DNA of 64,000 nucleotides from the NCBI GenBank assembly GCA_911728435.2, contig OU452211.1:11514428-11578427 (forward strand). Reading direction: 5' to 3'. This DNA comes from Apoderus coryli. Taxonomy: Eukaryota > Arthropoda > Insecta > Coleoptera > Attelabidae. Of this stretch, positions 34,852 through 46,639 are shown piece after piece (the first letter of the stretch is position 1; each line of letters starts with the position of its first letter). The notes under the pieces are model-generated. The model had not been told where the DNA came from. It did no database searches and worked only from the letters and a program-made list of their open reading frames with translations. The position numbers and the translations under genes were made by a program.

Positions 34852-35905
34852 TTAAGGGCGTGAAGTTGATGAAGTTCCAGAAATTGATCCTGGATAGTAG
34901 GCGGAGTATGCTACACTTTGTGCATCATTGTTTGATCCAGTCCATACTCTGCAGGAAAACTTACTTATCAAGATTCTTAAAAACTGATATTTTTCAAGAT
35001 TATAATATTCTTTCAGTTGTCGTATAAATTATAGATTGCTTTAAACTATTACCTGGCATATGGGCCTCCATTGTTTGGTTCCCAGCTGGGTTCATAAGAG
35101 CTTGGTGTCGATGGTGGACCATAAAGAGGTGCTGGAGGTTCAGCTGGAGCCATGGTCATCATTGGCATGGGCATACCTTCCATACAAATATATTAATATA
35201 AACATAACATCATGTTATAATTCCGTGTTGTGCTTACCTGATTTAGTACAGAGTTGGTAGATGATAAAACCAAGTACCAAAATAATAGCCAATTTGGATA
35301 GGATCAAAGCTTTGGTAGCTTTAAGACCAATCAAAGCAACAAAGATTGGCATTAAAAGTTTCATTTTTAGCTTGAACAACAACAAGAATGGCAAGAGTAG
35401 TTTCTTCTTTAAAATACCCCGAGCTAGAACAAAAAATTGTTATCAGTTCCTATGAACAAAGCTAAAAGTTATTTACAGCATAATTCTTACATTCATTTTC
35501 ATTTTGCGATGGTACTTCGCTGATGTCTAATCCAGTTCTTGGGTTGTACACTAAATCAGTTTGATCGAAGAGGGCTTCAGGTAGTCTTAACCGGAATTCG
35601 TTTGTTTTCAAGACCCTAGCTGCCCTCTTGAAAATTGCTGCATCCAAATTCTGAAAACCACATTAAAATACGCTGCATCAAACCTCAATTACTTTTAAAC
35701 ATGCAACTACCTTAATGCTTCTTGCATCACTCTGTATATCCAATTTACTATCTAAGTACTGAAGAACATTCTCTTTAACACAACCCATATCACCACAACT
35801 ACTCAACACATTGGACACCAATTCCTCCCCAGTTCTAGGGGTGTTGGTACCAATAACACTGGCAACACAGAGCGCCAAAATGGCAAAACTGTTACATTTC
35901 CACAT
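34852..35905 (-). CDS. Osiris family protein (gene A), 253 aa
   Basis: Exons (minus): 35,711-35,905, 35,491-35,650, 35,238-35,423, 35,053-35,176 and 34,852-34,948; intron phases 0,1,1,2. Osiris (DUF1676) proteins are insect-specific secretory or endosomal membrane proteins expressed in cuticle-making epidermis; one member shapes the pores of olfactory bristles. Here: a signal peptide (about residues 1-19), a Cys pair (37 and 42), a helical DUF1676 body in exon 2, a basic turn (RGILKKK) and then a Leu-rich hydrophobic stretch of about 55 residues, a Pro/Met/Tyr-rich tail, and a closing AQSVAYSAY (231-239), the family's AQxLAY motif. The TATA box is at 36,002-36,009. Intron phases and the C-x4-C spacing set it apart from the six other Osiris genes here; I do not assign an Osi number. 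Confidence 0.92.
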
Positions 35906-36001
35906 TATTAAATTGATTTAATTAAAACTGATTAGAAAAATAAATAGTGTTTAACGATTAAATAGATGAAATTTAATGAGAATTAAAATGAGTGGGTGCA
36001 G

Positions 36002-36009
36002 TTTTTATA
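36002..36009 (-). promoter_or_regulatory. TATA box of Osiris A
   Basis: TATAAAAA on the minus strand, about 97 bp upstream of the ATG at 35,905. Confidence 0.55.
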
Positions 36010-36764
36010 TTAAATTGTTTTTCATATGGGGGATATCGTTCATTTGTATGCTTTATTGATATGGAATACGGACATAGTTCCGGTATAACTTAAGACATGG
36101 TTCATTGGTATGCTGATGATGGTCCCGTAATGGTGTTGAGACGTTCGCTTTTTAGTTGTGACCCGGTTTGATTGTTTTAAATATTATGAATGCAATCATA
36201 ACGGAGCAGGACTTGCTATTTTTGTTTTTACATAGGCATATTACTTTATTTGGATTGGCTATGGAACATATTATTTATTTTATTGTTTTGGATGGTTGGT
36301 ATTTAAAAATTAAATTGCTCTAATTGGAATTCCGGTTTACGAATACTAAAATCTTTTCTAGAAAAGTATCTAGGGTATTATAAGTATGAATTTCCAGAAA
36401 TAAGACAACTGGTTTTCATGTAAAAAAGAATAATCAATAATTATCAAACTTGGCAATACATCCTTGCAACTTTTCGATACTTTCGTGAAACTTTATCAAG
36501 CTTACTGACGTTCATGACCTGTTTCTGTCCTTAAAAACAGAGCAGAAACATTTTTATATAACTAGAGTAAATGTTTTCTGCTATCAGAAACGAAGCAGCA
36601 TAATATATGGCTGGCTGATACTTCTCTCATTACGTACCAAGAATACTTGTTTTTTTATTGATTTGGACAACGGTAACGACGGAATTTAAAGATAATATTA
36701 TAAGCCAAACTTAAGTTTAAAAGCTTCAGTATCAATATAAAGTAAATAGTTTAATATTAAATTA

Positions 36765-36769
36765 TTATT

Positions 36770-36806
<37 letters not shown>

Positions 36807-37030
36807 CGTCTTTATTTTTGAAAGTAACAATATCATAACACTATACCTACATATAACACAGTTAAAACAGTCACTAGATAGGGCGAAGTCTAGCTTAGAG
36901 CTACTCTACTCAACCCTAAATAGCAACCAACATGAGTTAAACAATAGTACACAAATATTATAAAAAATTAACACTATTCTTCCATATCATTTGCCTATCT
37001 ATAATAATATCTATAATAAATCACCTTGTG
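36765..37030 (-). mobile_element. LINE 3' UTR and (TAA)n tail, separated from its ORF
   Basis: A run of TAA units at about 36,768-36,804 is followed by AATCGTCTTTATTTT, the reverse of the AATAAAGACGATT-type LINE end also seen at 30-60. I infer that this is the 3' end of the LINE whose ORF stops at 39,598, cut off by insertion of the repeat at 37,031-39,503. ATCACC(T/C)TGTG lies on both sides of that insertion. Confidence 0.6.
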
Positions 37031-39314
37031 CGAAATAAAAAAAAACTAGCTGTTGCCCTCGAGGCACGAATAGCTCTCCATATTTAAGTGTAAAAGTAAT
37101 AATTTTATGACCTTTTTGTCATTTATCTAAATTTTTGTTTTGTTTTAGACATCAGCTATTTTTTTTTTTGTGTATTGGGTTTTGTGCCTTTTTCTTCTCT
37201 TTGGAGTCACTATTTATACGCAGATATTTTATATTTCAGATCTAGGCCAAATTCTTGTACGCAAAATAATTGATTTTTTTTTAGTTTTATTATAAAATTT
37301 ATTTTGCCCCCTTTTCTACTATTTACGAACGCCTATGTAAACAAAATTGTTATGCTGCATGTTGTAGGTTATCCGTTAAGTGGTTTTTGAGTTATCACGG
37401 ATACAATTTTTTCCTGACCCTTTTATAGAATTTTCACGGACGCCTATGGAACATTAATTTTTGTCGTGTATTTTTAACACCAATTCAACTAGTTAAATAT
37501 AAAGTTCTTTACATTTTAAATTTTTTTTCATTTTACCCCTTTTTTTTACTATTTACGAACGCCTATGTAAATAAAAATTTTATGCTGCATTTTTTAGGTT
37601 ATCTTATATGAAAGCTATATATAATTAGCCAATTTTTCTGGTATATTTGGAAAACATTTTTTTTTCGTTTTTGACTCTTTTTTTAAGACTATTTTCGAAC
37701 GCCTGTGTGAACTAATTCTTTTATGTAACATTTTTTAGGTAATATTCTATCACACCTATAAAAAATTATTCAATATTTCGGATAAGTTTAAGAACTATAA
37801 TTTTTTTAAATTTTTGAACCCTCTTTTAAACCCCTTGCCTACGCTCAATGTTAATCACCACCTATAAATAGCCTGTAGTATTTTCGTACCAAATGTGGTT
37901 AAAATCCGTTAAGTGGTTTTTGAGTTATCACGGATACAAATTTTTTCTGACCCTTTTATAGAATTTTCACGGACGCCTATGGAACATTAATTTTTGTCGT
38001 GTATTTTTAACACCAACTCAACTAGTTAAATATAAAAATTTTTACATTTTAATTTTTTTTAATTTACCCCTTTTTCTACTATTTACGAACGCCTATGTAA
38101 ATAAAAATTTTATGCTGCATTTTTTAGGTTATCTTATATCAAAGCTATATATAATTAGCCAATTTTTCTGATATATTTGGGAAACATTTTTTTTTCGTTT
38201 TTGACCCTTTTTTAACACTATTTTCGAACGCCTGTGTGAACTAATTCTTTTATGTAACATTTTTTAGGTTATATTCTATCACAACTATAAAAAATTATTC
38301 AATATTTCGGGGATAAGTTTAAGAACTATGATTTTTTAAATTTTTGAAACCTCTTTTAAACCCGTTGCCTACGCTCAATGTTAATCACCACCTAAAATTA
38401 TCCTCTAGTATTTTCGTACCAAATGTGGTTAAAATCCGTTAAGTGGTTTTTGAGTTATCACGGATACAAATTTTTTCTGACCCTTTTATAGAATTTTTAC
38501 GGACGCCTATGGTACATTAATTTTTGTCGTGTATTTTTAACACCAATTCATCTAGTTCAATATAAAATTTTTTACATTTTAATTTTTTTTTATTTTACCC
38601 CTTTTTCTACTATTTACGAACGCCTATGTGAATAAAAATTTTATGCTGCATTTTTTAGGTTATCTTATATCAAAGCTATATATAATTAGCCAATTTTTCT
38701 GGTATATTTGGGAAACGTTTTTTTTTTCGTTTTTGACCCTTTTTTTAAACTATTTTCGAACGCCTGTGTGAACCAATTCTTTTATGGAATATTTTTTAGC
38801 TTATATTGTATCACAACTATGAAAAATTATTCCATATTTCGAATAAGTTTAGGAAATATATATTTTTTATGTTTTGACCCCTTTTCCACTATTTACGAAC
38901 GCCTATGAAAGTAAGTTATTCATGACACATTTTATAGGTTATATTCTATCAAAACTATCAATAACTAGTTAATATTTCTGCTATTTTTAAGAAATACGTT
39001 TTTTTTTTAATCTTTTTTACCCCATTTTACACTATTTTCGAACGCCAATGTGGTCTAATATTTTATGTTCAATATTTTAGGTTATATTCAATTAAATGCG
39101 TAAAAAAGTATGCAGTATTTCGGATAAGTTTAAGAACTATGAATTTTTTTAATTTTTGAACCCTCTTTTAAACCCTTTGCCTACGCTCAATGTTTCCCAA
39201 AATCTAATCAGCTCCTTGCCATGTCCAATAGTATTTTTGTACCAAATTTGGTTAAAATCTGTTAAGCGGTTTTTGCGTTTTCGTGGATACAGACAGACAG
39301 ACAGACAGACAGAC

Positions 39315-39364
<50 letters not shown>

Positions 39365-39503
39365 TTTTTTTAAAACTACTTATTTATGTATAAAATGACC
39401 AAAAAGAAGTATTTCCGGTGAAATTAAAAAAAATTTTTTTTTCATGAAACTAATAGTCTCCATATATACATATATTACATATATGATATGGAGAGCTAAA
39501 AAG
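37031..39503. repeat. Repeat element with ~530-bp tandem units and (CAGA)n end
   Basis: It begins near GCTGTTGCCCTCGAGGCACG. From about 37,370 a unit containing CCGTTAAGTGGTTTTTGAG recurs at 37,373, 37,906 and 38,436 (periods of about 533 and 530). Each unit has smaller related modules around ACGAACGCCTATGT or TCGAACGCCTGTGT at roughly 130-150-bp steps. It ends TGGTTAAAATCTGTTAAGCGG followed by a CAGA microsatellite (about 39,290-39,363) and a short AT tail. An 11-bp near-perfect duplication flanks it (37,020-37,030 and 39,504-39,514). No protein is encoded. The motif order recalls microsatellite-ended mini-elements of insects. A shorter inverted relative is at 48,180-48,600. Confidence 0.75.
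39290..39363. repeat. (CAGA)n microsatellite
   Basis: About 18 near-perfect CAGA units; it creates spurious Ser/Val/Cys-rich and Thr/Asp-rich open frames on the two strands. Confidence 0.97.
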
Positions 39504-39597
39504 ATCACCCTGTGATTGCACGATTCCACTCTCAAAGGACAAGATTCTCCTATAAATTTAAAAGGAATAAAAGTTAAATAATAAGAAAGACAATCAA

Positions 39598-40791
39598 TTA
39601 ATGATATCGATTAAGAAGGTATCTCTTAAAATTAATTTTAAACTTAGCTGGACTCAATATCCGGAACCCCTTAGGAATAGTATTATAGAGCTTTATGGCG
39701 TTGTATGTAAAGCCCCTCTGAAAAAGCGATGTGCGATGATGTGGTAAGGTAAGGCGGTCAATGTGTCGAACATCTCTATCATGAATATCCCTCCTAGGTA
39801 CAAGTTTTTCTCTAATATCAGAAGGAGCATCTGAATCAAACGTTATATGAATAACAAAATTCCCAAGATGCAGAAGGCGACGATCCTCCATTCTCAGCCA
39901 GCCCATATCATGGATTACCTGGGATACGCGATCATACTTTCTAAGACCCTTTACAAATCTAGCACAACAGTTCTGAACTCTTTGTATGCGTTCACGATCC
40001 ATGCCGTCCAACAAAGGACCGTAAACAAAATCACAATAATTAAAGGTAGATAAAACCAATGCTTCACATAGTGTTTGACGCAACCCCCGGCCCAAAATAT
40101 GTTTATTTGAATACAAGAGTTTTAAGGTAACGTATGACTTTCTAAGCAACCCTTTCACGTGCTCCCGACATCTCAATGAAATATCCATATTCACACCCAA
40201 GTTCCTTGCAGATTTGACACATTGGACAACATTACTATTTATTACAACTCTAAAATTTTCTTTGAGAAAATCTACATCATTTCTATTGCTAAACAGTAGC
40301 AGGTTTGATTTTGATGGATTCAACTTTAAATTATGGTTCCTGGAGAGGGTGTACAATACATGAAGATCGGCGTTGACATTCTGTTGGGCTTCCACATAAT
40401 TATTAGAGTAATAGATTTGAGTATCGTCAGCAAAGGCTTGAATTTTACAATAATTTAAGGATCTCAAAATATTAGAGGTGTATATTAAAAATAAAAGAGG
40501 TCCAGAGGTTACATCAATAACATTGGAACACTGGCCCCCATAAGACACTCTCTGTTTTCTTGAGGATAAATAAGAATCAAATAAAGATCGTGATGAATCA
40601 TCAAATCCATAAAACCTTAATTTAGCGGCCAATAATTTATGGTTAATAGTATCAAAAGCTTTCGAAAAGTCCAACAAAACAACAGCCGTACTGTCACCCT
40701 TATCACGAGCTCTAATAATGTCATCCGTAACCTTAGCCAATGGAATCGCTGTACTGTGACCCTTACTGAAACAGTGCTGACAATGAGGCAA
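39598..40791 (-). pseudogene. LINE reverse transcriptase, 397-codon frame, core deletion
   Basis: The minus-strand frame has VVLLDFSKAFDTINHKLL, then DVTSG joined directly to PLLFLIY: the VPQGS segment (six to eight residues) is missing without loss of frame. Next come FADDTQIYY (near 40,425), LKLNPSKSN, and the C-terminal domain ending YLLNRYH. ORF1, endonuclease and the RT fingers are absent, so it is a 5'-truncated copy. Loss of VPQGS, a conserved RT motif, should inactivate it. It resembles the fragment at 15-653. Its 3' UTR continues to about 39,504 and then probably at 37,030. Confidence 0.85.
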
Positions 40792-41119
40792 TATGGAGTT
40801 GAGGTTAGCATGCCCAAAAACATATTGTATATAGTTTTTTTACAGACTTCAATGCAATATCTATAAAAATGCAGTTTCGTTTAATTTAATGCACAATAAT
40901 TTAGGAAATTGCCAGGTCTCACAATTGCAGATATTTAAATAATCCTAATCCTGTTCAAATCATCTATAAAAAATCATGACATCAAATATTTTCAAATGTC
41001 AAATAGTTTTAATCTGCATATTCCTATTACGGTAATAAACTTTGGAATGTAGCTTTTATGTTTCTACTCTTGTCTCTCTGATAGTCCTCAATTTGTTTAT
41101 TATAAAGTCTTTTAATATA

Positions 41120-41310
41120 AAAGTGGCCTGTGGGGTTCCTCAACATTCTGTTTTGAGTCCCCTACATACATTTATATAAAACGATTTTGTAGATAATTGT
41201 CCTTCAAGTAAACTCCTATATTATGCTGATGATTTCAAATTCTTTGTATTCATTGGTGACTTTTCTGATTGTAGTAAACTTCAGAGAGATTTAGAGAGCC
41301 ACTGGTAGAC
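41120..41310 (+). pseudogene. Small LINE RT fragment
   Basis: The plus strand reads GVPQHSVLSPL, a gap with a stop, then KLLYYADDFKFF and a following helical segment. This is the RT region around the catalytic YADD. It is a different LINE family from its neighbour (YADD, not FADD) and heavily decayed. Confidence 0.6.
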
Positions 41311-41676
41311 AAAAGCTTTCCCAAATATGTTACACAAATGGATGATTCGGAATGAATGCACCGTAGACTTGTTAAATATCTTTACTATAAGACTAAACAT
41401 GGTAACAACTTAAAATACTGGATTACCAAGTTTTTTGGCGTCAAAATGATTTCAGAAAAAATGTATTCATTGCGGTAAACGCATACCAAAAGCTTTATCC
41501 AAATAAGCTGTACATAACCTCTTTGGTCCCAAAACGAAATCAAATTTATAATCAGTACGTAAATCACTTTCGATTTTTTACAGTAATAAATAGACAATAA
41601 ACCGTCGAAATAGAATCATTTAATTACAAATCGCGAATCAAAGCAGGTTCCAACTGCTATACATTAGATTGAAAAA

Positions 41677-42506
41677 ATGAATAGAATTAATACAATTAAA
41701 TTTATTTGTGTAATTAGTATTGTTATAAATGGAGTTGCGGCGGATAAAGTAGAGTTTTGGAAAGGTACTGCGCTAGATTCAACTGTACAGCGCATGAAAA
41801 CTTCTTGTGCAGAAAATGATCGATTCGCCTGTTTTCAATACAAAGCTTTTTCGTTTTTAGACACAATTTTGGGCAAGGATTATCTAAAAGTATGTAGGTA
41901 CACTTTTACACATTAGCATCAAATAAAACTGTTTTTTTTTCAGTATTTTTCAGACGGAGTTAAAGTTTCGCGTAATGGTTACGAAAACGAAATCACAAGT
42001 CGTTCAGAAAATTCAATCGAAGATTCAGTAGAGCATTTCATCAAATCACATGATATCAGCATTGATACTCCACTTGATAGTTCTGTAACTGTTGATGCAA
42101 GAAGTTTAGATAGTGATGAGCTGAATTTCAAATTGAAGTTTGGTAGTGAAAACGGAGTATCTGAAGGTAACTTTAAAGTCACCTAATTTTTAATACATAT
42201 TTAAAACATGTTTTTTTAGCCCGGAAGAAGTCAAAGATCAAGAAAATCTTCACCCCGATCCTCGTCTTCATTCTTCTGAAAGCGATTACTTTGGTACCTT
42301 TAGCGTTAGGTATCCTGGGTTTAAAGGCTTGGAATGGGCTTCAATTAGCGTTTTTCTCGTTCGTTATTTCTAGTGCAATGGCTATTTTTCAACTTTGTCA
42401 GAAGCTAGCGTACGATTCAGCTCATGTACCTGCACAAACTGCTTGGGAACCTGCTGGTAGAGGTTTGGATGCCCAAAATATTGCTTATTCAGGTTATGCT
42501 CAGTAA
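41677..42506 (+). CDS. Osiris family protein (gene B), 240 aa
   Basis: Exons: 41,677-41,889, 41,944-42,166 and 42,220-42,506; intron phases 0 and 1. The signal peptide spans about residues 1-22. The two-Cys region follows, C44 and C52 (C-x7-[12 protein letters not shown]), then the amphipathic FSFLDTILG. Exon 2 holds an acidic beta-rich segment with [10 protein letters not shown]. Exon 3 starts with the basic ARKKSKIKK and a long hydrophobic stretch containing [14 protein letters not shown], and closes with AQNIAYSGY (230-238). The A of the basic segment is split by the phase-1 intron, as in genes C, D and E. The family acts in the secretory or endosomal system of cuticle-forming cells. B is the only member of the B-E subfamily here that retains the Cys pair. 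Confidence 0.93.
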
Positions 42507-43396
42507 AACTGAATTTGAACGATGTTTGAAAATTATTTATTATTTATTTATTGTGTATATTTTAATAAAAATTAAAATACATTAGTTTTTCTTTTTTATT
42601 TATCATGTAATGAGTAGAATGTAGATTTAATATTCAAGAGAGACAAGAGACTTATCAGAGACTTGTTATGCAACAGAATTATCGATTATTATATTTGGCC
42701 TTTATTTTACAAATAAAAATAAATCTTCGTGCTGAACCAAAAGTGCTCGGATTCGTAACAATTAATGTGATTGGCGACCAAGAACAAATCTTTAAATCGT
42801 AAAATTATTATTATTTTTTTATCGTCAAAAGCTACAAACTTATATGCTTATTGAATGTGGAGTTCAGTTCAGGTCAGTCACTTTCATAGCACACTCTCAA
42901 TTTGAGTCTCCCTTATACAACCGCATTTTAAATAGGTGTTTTCTAAGGGTCTAAGATCCTCGCTTAATAATAGTAGTTCTTCAGTGCACTTTGTTTTTGG
43001 CCCAGTATGAATTTCTTGCTCTGTCCCTGTTTAGGAACATGTTCCCGATATCTCTGGTGTTCGTTTTTGACACAGCTTTTTGCAACGATCTTTTAGAGAA
43101 TGCCAGTGCAGGCTGAAAATCAGAAGTAATACTTGCACATCAATAAATTTCGCTATTTTCGACGCTCATTTAATTTATTTATGTATTTAAAAATATTCGT
43201 AGTTTATAACTAGGTGTATTCTAAACTTAAAGTTATAACCAATTCAGGAATACTTTTAGGAGACATCGAAATATAATAGACAAATTAAAATTGAAATCAG
43301 CAAATAATGCATCAAAATATTATATAAGTTTTGGTGAAAATACTTTTCTAATTGACACTCTTTGATAAATCAGATGTTTTGCTCAGAATTGCTATA
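42507..43396. other. Intergenic, Osiris B to transposon copy 2
   Basis: Contains a probable polyadenylation signal of gene B (AATAAA near 42,563). No other feature could be supported. Confidence 0.4.
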
Positions 43397-45483
43397 CAGG
43401 GTGGTCCAACGAAAAGTTTGCACCTAGCTTTTCTCTTTTTTTTGTAGTCGAATGCGAAAATGCTCGGACACGTCGATTTTGCTTTTGAGGGGGACACATT
43501 TTAAACATATTTTTCGATCTGCGCCTTTAACCCCCTAGCGGGGGTGAGTAACAACCCTAAAATTTTAAATGGAAAGAGGGGTCTAATGACATATCATTTG
43601 AAAGGACACAAAATTGTCTTTCTAATGATACCCTATTTGTCGAATTTTACTAAAACAGTTAATACGAAAACGACTTTAAAGACATTAAGCCGATAATTTT
43701 GGTATTAATGAGAAATACAAATAAGTTTTAATTATTGCGAGTGAAAACACCTGCAATCGTTAGTACATTCCAATGTTTGTTAGTTTTAACATTGCTTTGT
43801 AAAAAAAGTAAACAAGCTGTTAAATTGATTTATTAAAACGTTACATTAACAAATGTTGAAAATGTGACCCATTTGATTCCATACAATAATACAGATTTTG
43901 TTCAAATCTATTTCTAACATTTTGTAGCATATCAGGTGTTATGTTTCTGCACTCTTCTGTAATGCGTTGGCGAAGATCTTCTATGGACTCGGGCTTCGTG
44001 GCAAAACATTTATTTTTTAAGTGCCCCCAAAGAAAAAAGTCTAAAGGCGATAAATCCGGTGACCTGGCAGGCCATTCAATTGGGCCCCTCCTTCCAATCC
44101 ACCGTCCAGGGAACCGGTCATCTAAGAACTGTCTTACAGGAGCCACATAGTGCGGAGGTGCTCCATCTTGCTGGAAATAAAGCCGATCAGCAGTATGATT
44201 TTGGTCATCTTCTATTATTTGTGTTATTAAAGGATCAATTGTGTCTTCAAGCATGTTTAGGTACACTTCACCAGTTAAATTTCCAGGAATAAAAAGTGGT
44301 CCTATAATATGATTTCCTAATATGCCACACCAGACGTTTATTTTTTGAGGATACTGGGTATGAACCTCACGGAATAAATGTGGGTTACTGTCATCCCAGT
44401 AACGGCAATTGTGCCTATTTACAGCTCCATTCAAATAAAATGTGCATTCGTCGGAAAAACAAATGTTAAATAATAATTGCGGATCTTCAATTAAACGCTG
44501 GCTCATTGCTTCACAAAATTGCAGCCTTCTATCAGGATCATCCTCATTTAGTTCCTGTACTAATTTGATTTTGTACGGATGAAATTTGTACGCTTTTAAA
44601 ATTCGTATTATGGACGAACGGGAGACACCTGAGGCTTCAGCTAGTTGACGGGTACTTTGACTATGATCCATTTCAACATGCCCTAAAACAGCGACTTCCA
44701 CAGCTTCATTTCTGATCGGTTTCTGCGGCTGGTGTTTTACATTACAGACAGATCCGGTATCTACAAACTTTTTAACTAACTTGCCAACGTACACATCATT
44801 CACATTTTTATCGGGATGTCTCTCATTAAATAAGCGAGCCGTAAGTCTAGCACTACTATTATTTTGAAAATAAAGTTTAACAATTTCAACTCGTTCTAGA
44901 ATGGAATAAATCATTTTGTACGGTAAAAGTAAAATAACTTGAGAAGCAACCAAACTGAATCAATGAAAAGACTAAAATAAACGGTGTAAATTCTTTTCCT
45001 ACACGTATCTGCAGTTTTTATTTCAACAAAAAACGCAAACGATTAGTGAGGAATTTAGTTCTGATAAATAAGATCGTGTTTTTGAAATCCCGTTTTTCTT
45101 CAAAGTAAATAATTTAGAAATGATTGTAGTTGTTTTCAGTCGTAATAATTAAAACTTATTTGTATTTCTCATTAATACCAAAATTATCGGCTTAATGTCT
45201 TTAAAGTCGTTTTCGTATTAACTGTTTTAGTAAAATTCGACAAATAGGGTATCATTAGAAAGACAATTTTGTGTCATTTCAAATGATATGTCATTAGACC
45301 CCTCTTTCCATTTAAAATTTTAGGGTTGTTACTCACCCCCGCTAGGGGGTTAAAGGCGCAGATCGAAAAATATGTTTAAAATGTGTCCCCCTCAAAAGCA
45401 AAATCGACGTGTCCGAGCATTTTCGCATTCGACTACAAAAAAAAGAGAAAAGCTAGGTGCAAACTTTTCGTTGGACCACCCTG
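43397..45483 (-). mobile_element. DD41D transposon, copy 2 (complete)
   Basis: It has the same terminal inverted repeats, the same length (2,087 bp) and the same orientation as the element at 16,458-18,544, with TA on both sides. By eye the only differences are at 45,075 and 45,276, both in the non-coding right part. It sits in the intergenic DNA between Osiris B and C. Confidence 0.95.
43841..44953 (-). CDS. Intact DD41D transposase, 370 aa (copy 2)
   Basis: The amino-acid sequence is identical to the transposase at 16,902-18,014, with the same catalytic Asp168, Asp263 and Asp305 and the same HTH blocks. There is no stop or frameshift. Two intact, identical genes 27 kb apart argue for recent mobility. 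Confidence 0.93.
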   Translation of the reverse strand: MVASQVILLLPYKMIYSILERVEIVKLYFQNNSSARLTARLFNERHPDKNVNDVYVGKLVKKFVDTGSVCNVKHQPQKPIRNEAVEVAVLGHVEMDHSQSTRQLAEASGVSRSSIIRILKAYKFHPYKIKLVQELNEDDPDRRLQFCEAMSQRLIEDPQLLFNICFSDECTFYLNGAVNRHNCRYWDDSNPHLFREVHTQYPQKINVWCGILGNHIIGPLFIPGNLTGEVYLNMLEDTIDPLITQIIEDDQNHTADRLYFQQDGAPPHYVAPVRQFLDDRFPGRWIGRRGPIEWPARSPDLSPLDFFLWGHLKNKCFATKPESIEDLRQRITEECRNITPDMLQNVRNRFEQNLYYCMESNGSHFQHLLM

Positions 45484-46532
45484 TATATTAAAAGCAAACT
45501 ATCATACTGATGTAGCTCGTATTGTTTGACACAGTTATATTATTATGTCTAAGCCAACCTGCTAATATAAAAACTATAATTTCATCGCAAGCTTCAATTT
45601 AGTCGCCCAAATAATTACGGACGTCTAAAGAACGGAAGGGCTTTTTTGCAAAGTTTGTGGAAGACTCAAAATAGTTGAATCCTAAAATTTTTGGAAGATA
45701 CACTGCTCAGAATAAAACTCCCGAAAAAGGAATTTATGAAATTTACCATGATTATAGCTTTGTAACTTTTAGGCGTTAGCTTTTCAGTTCAGATTTTTAT
45801 TCAATGATTTTTTCTCAGTGATTGGAGAATTTTTTGTTTCTTTTCTCCATAGGGTTTTGACAAGGGGATATTTTTGAGAGTATAATTTATTTATATTTAA
45901 CACATTAATATATCGAGGGTTTTTTTTCAATGGGAATTTCTGTTAACAAAGCTAGATGCGTTGATGTTCTTAGCGAGGGTAGAGCTGAACATTCTTCTAC
46001 TGTTTCTTCCTTCCTCAACTTTGACAAATAATGACTCCAACGCCTGTTACTGTCAGTGGATTAATGAACTCTGAAATATGTTCCATGTATTGAATTTTGT
46101 TGTTATCCAGAGTCGGACTATTATTTTTATTTGCGTACTACCAATAAAATATTGTATACTATAAATAATATGCGAGTGAAGCTACTACAGTCATAAAATA
46201 CTTATATAATAATCATGTAATTCATTCAAGATTTACATCCTAATATTTATAACTGCAATTATTTTAAAAAGTAGGCCCAGTAACCTATTAGCCCTCATAT
46301 ACTTTTAGATGCCAAATAAGTACTCGTACATATTTTTAAATACTCTCATGATCATTGTTTAGTATTATTTTATATGAATACTAATTATTAAACAGCAATG
46401 TATTAAAGATACACCAAATACATATCTTAGAATCCTTAAATATATCTCTATGACATATAAATCATAACAAACTGAAACTTTCTATCAAATTGTAATTTTG
46501 AACAAGTAACGTATTACTTTTTTTAATTGTAG
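45484..46532. other. Intergenic, upstream of Osiris C
   Basis: AT-rich; no exon or repeat supported. Confidence 0.4.
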
Positions 46533-46540
46533 TATATAAA
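46533..46540 (+). promoter_or_regulatory. TATA box of Osiris C
   Basis: TATATAAA, about 100 bp upstream of the ATG at 46,640. Confidence 0.6.
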
Positions 46541-46639
46541 TGAAAGGGTGTGACCAAGAAATTTAACATTATTCATTTGTCTTCTCTAGTCATTAGTGCT
46601 TAATTGTTTTTTTAATTAATTATAAGTACCTACCCAATA

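Noticed and set aside
39149..39398. Overlapping open frames rich in SVCL or TDRQ
   Set aside because: They are translations of the (CAGA)n microsatellite on either strand.
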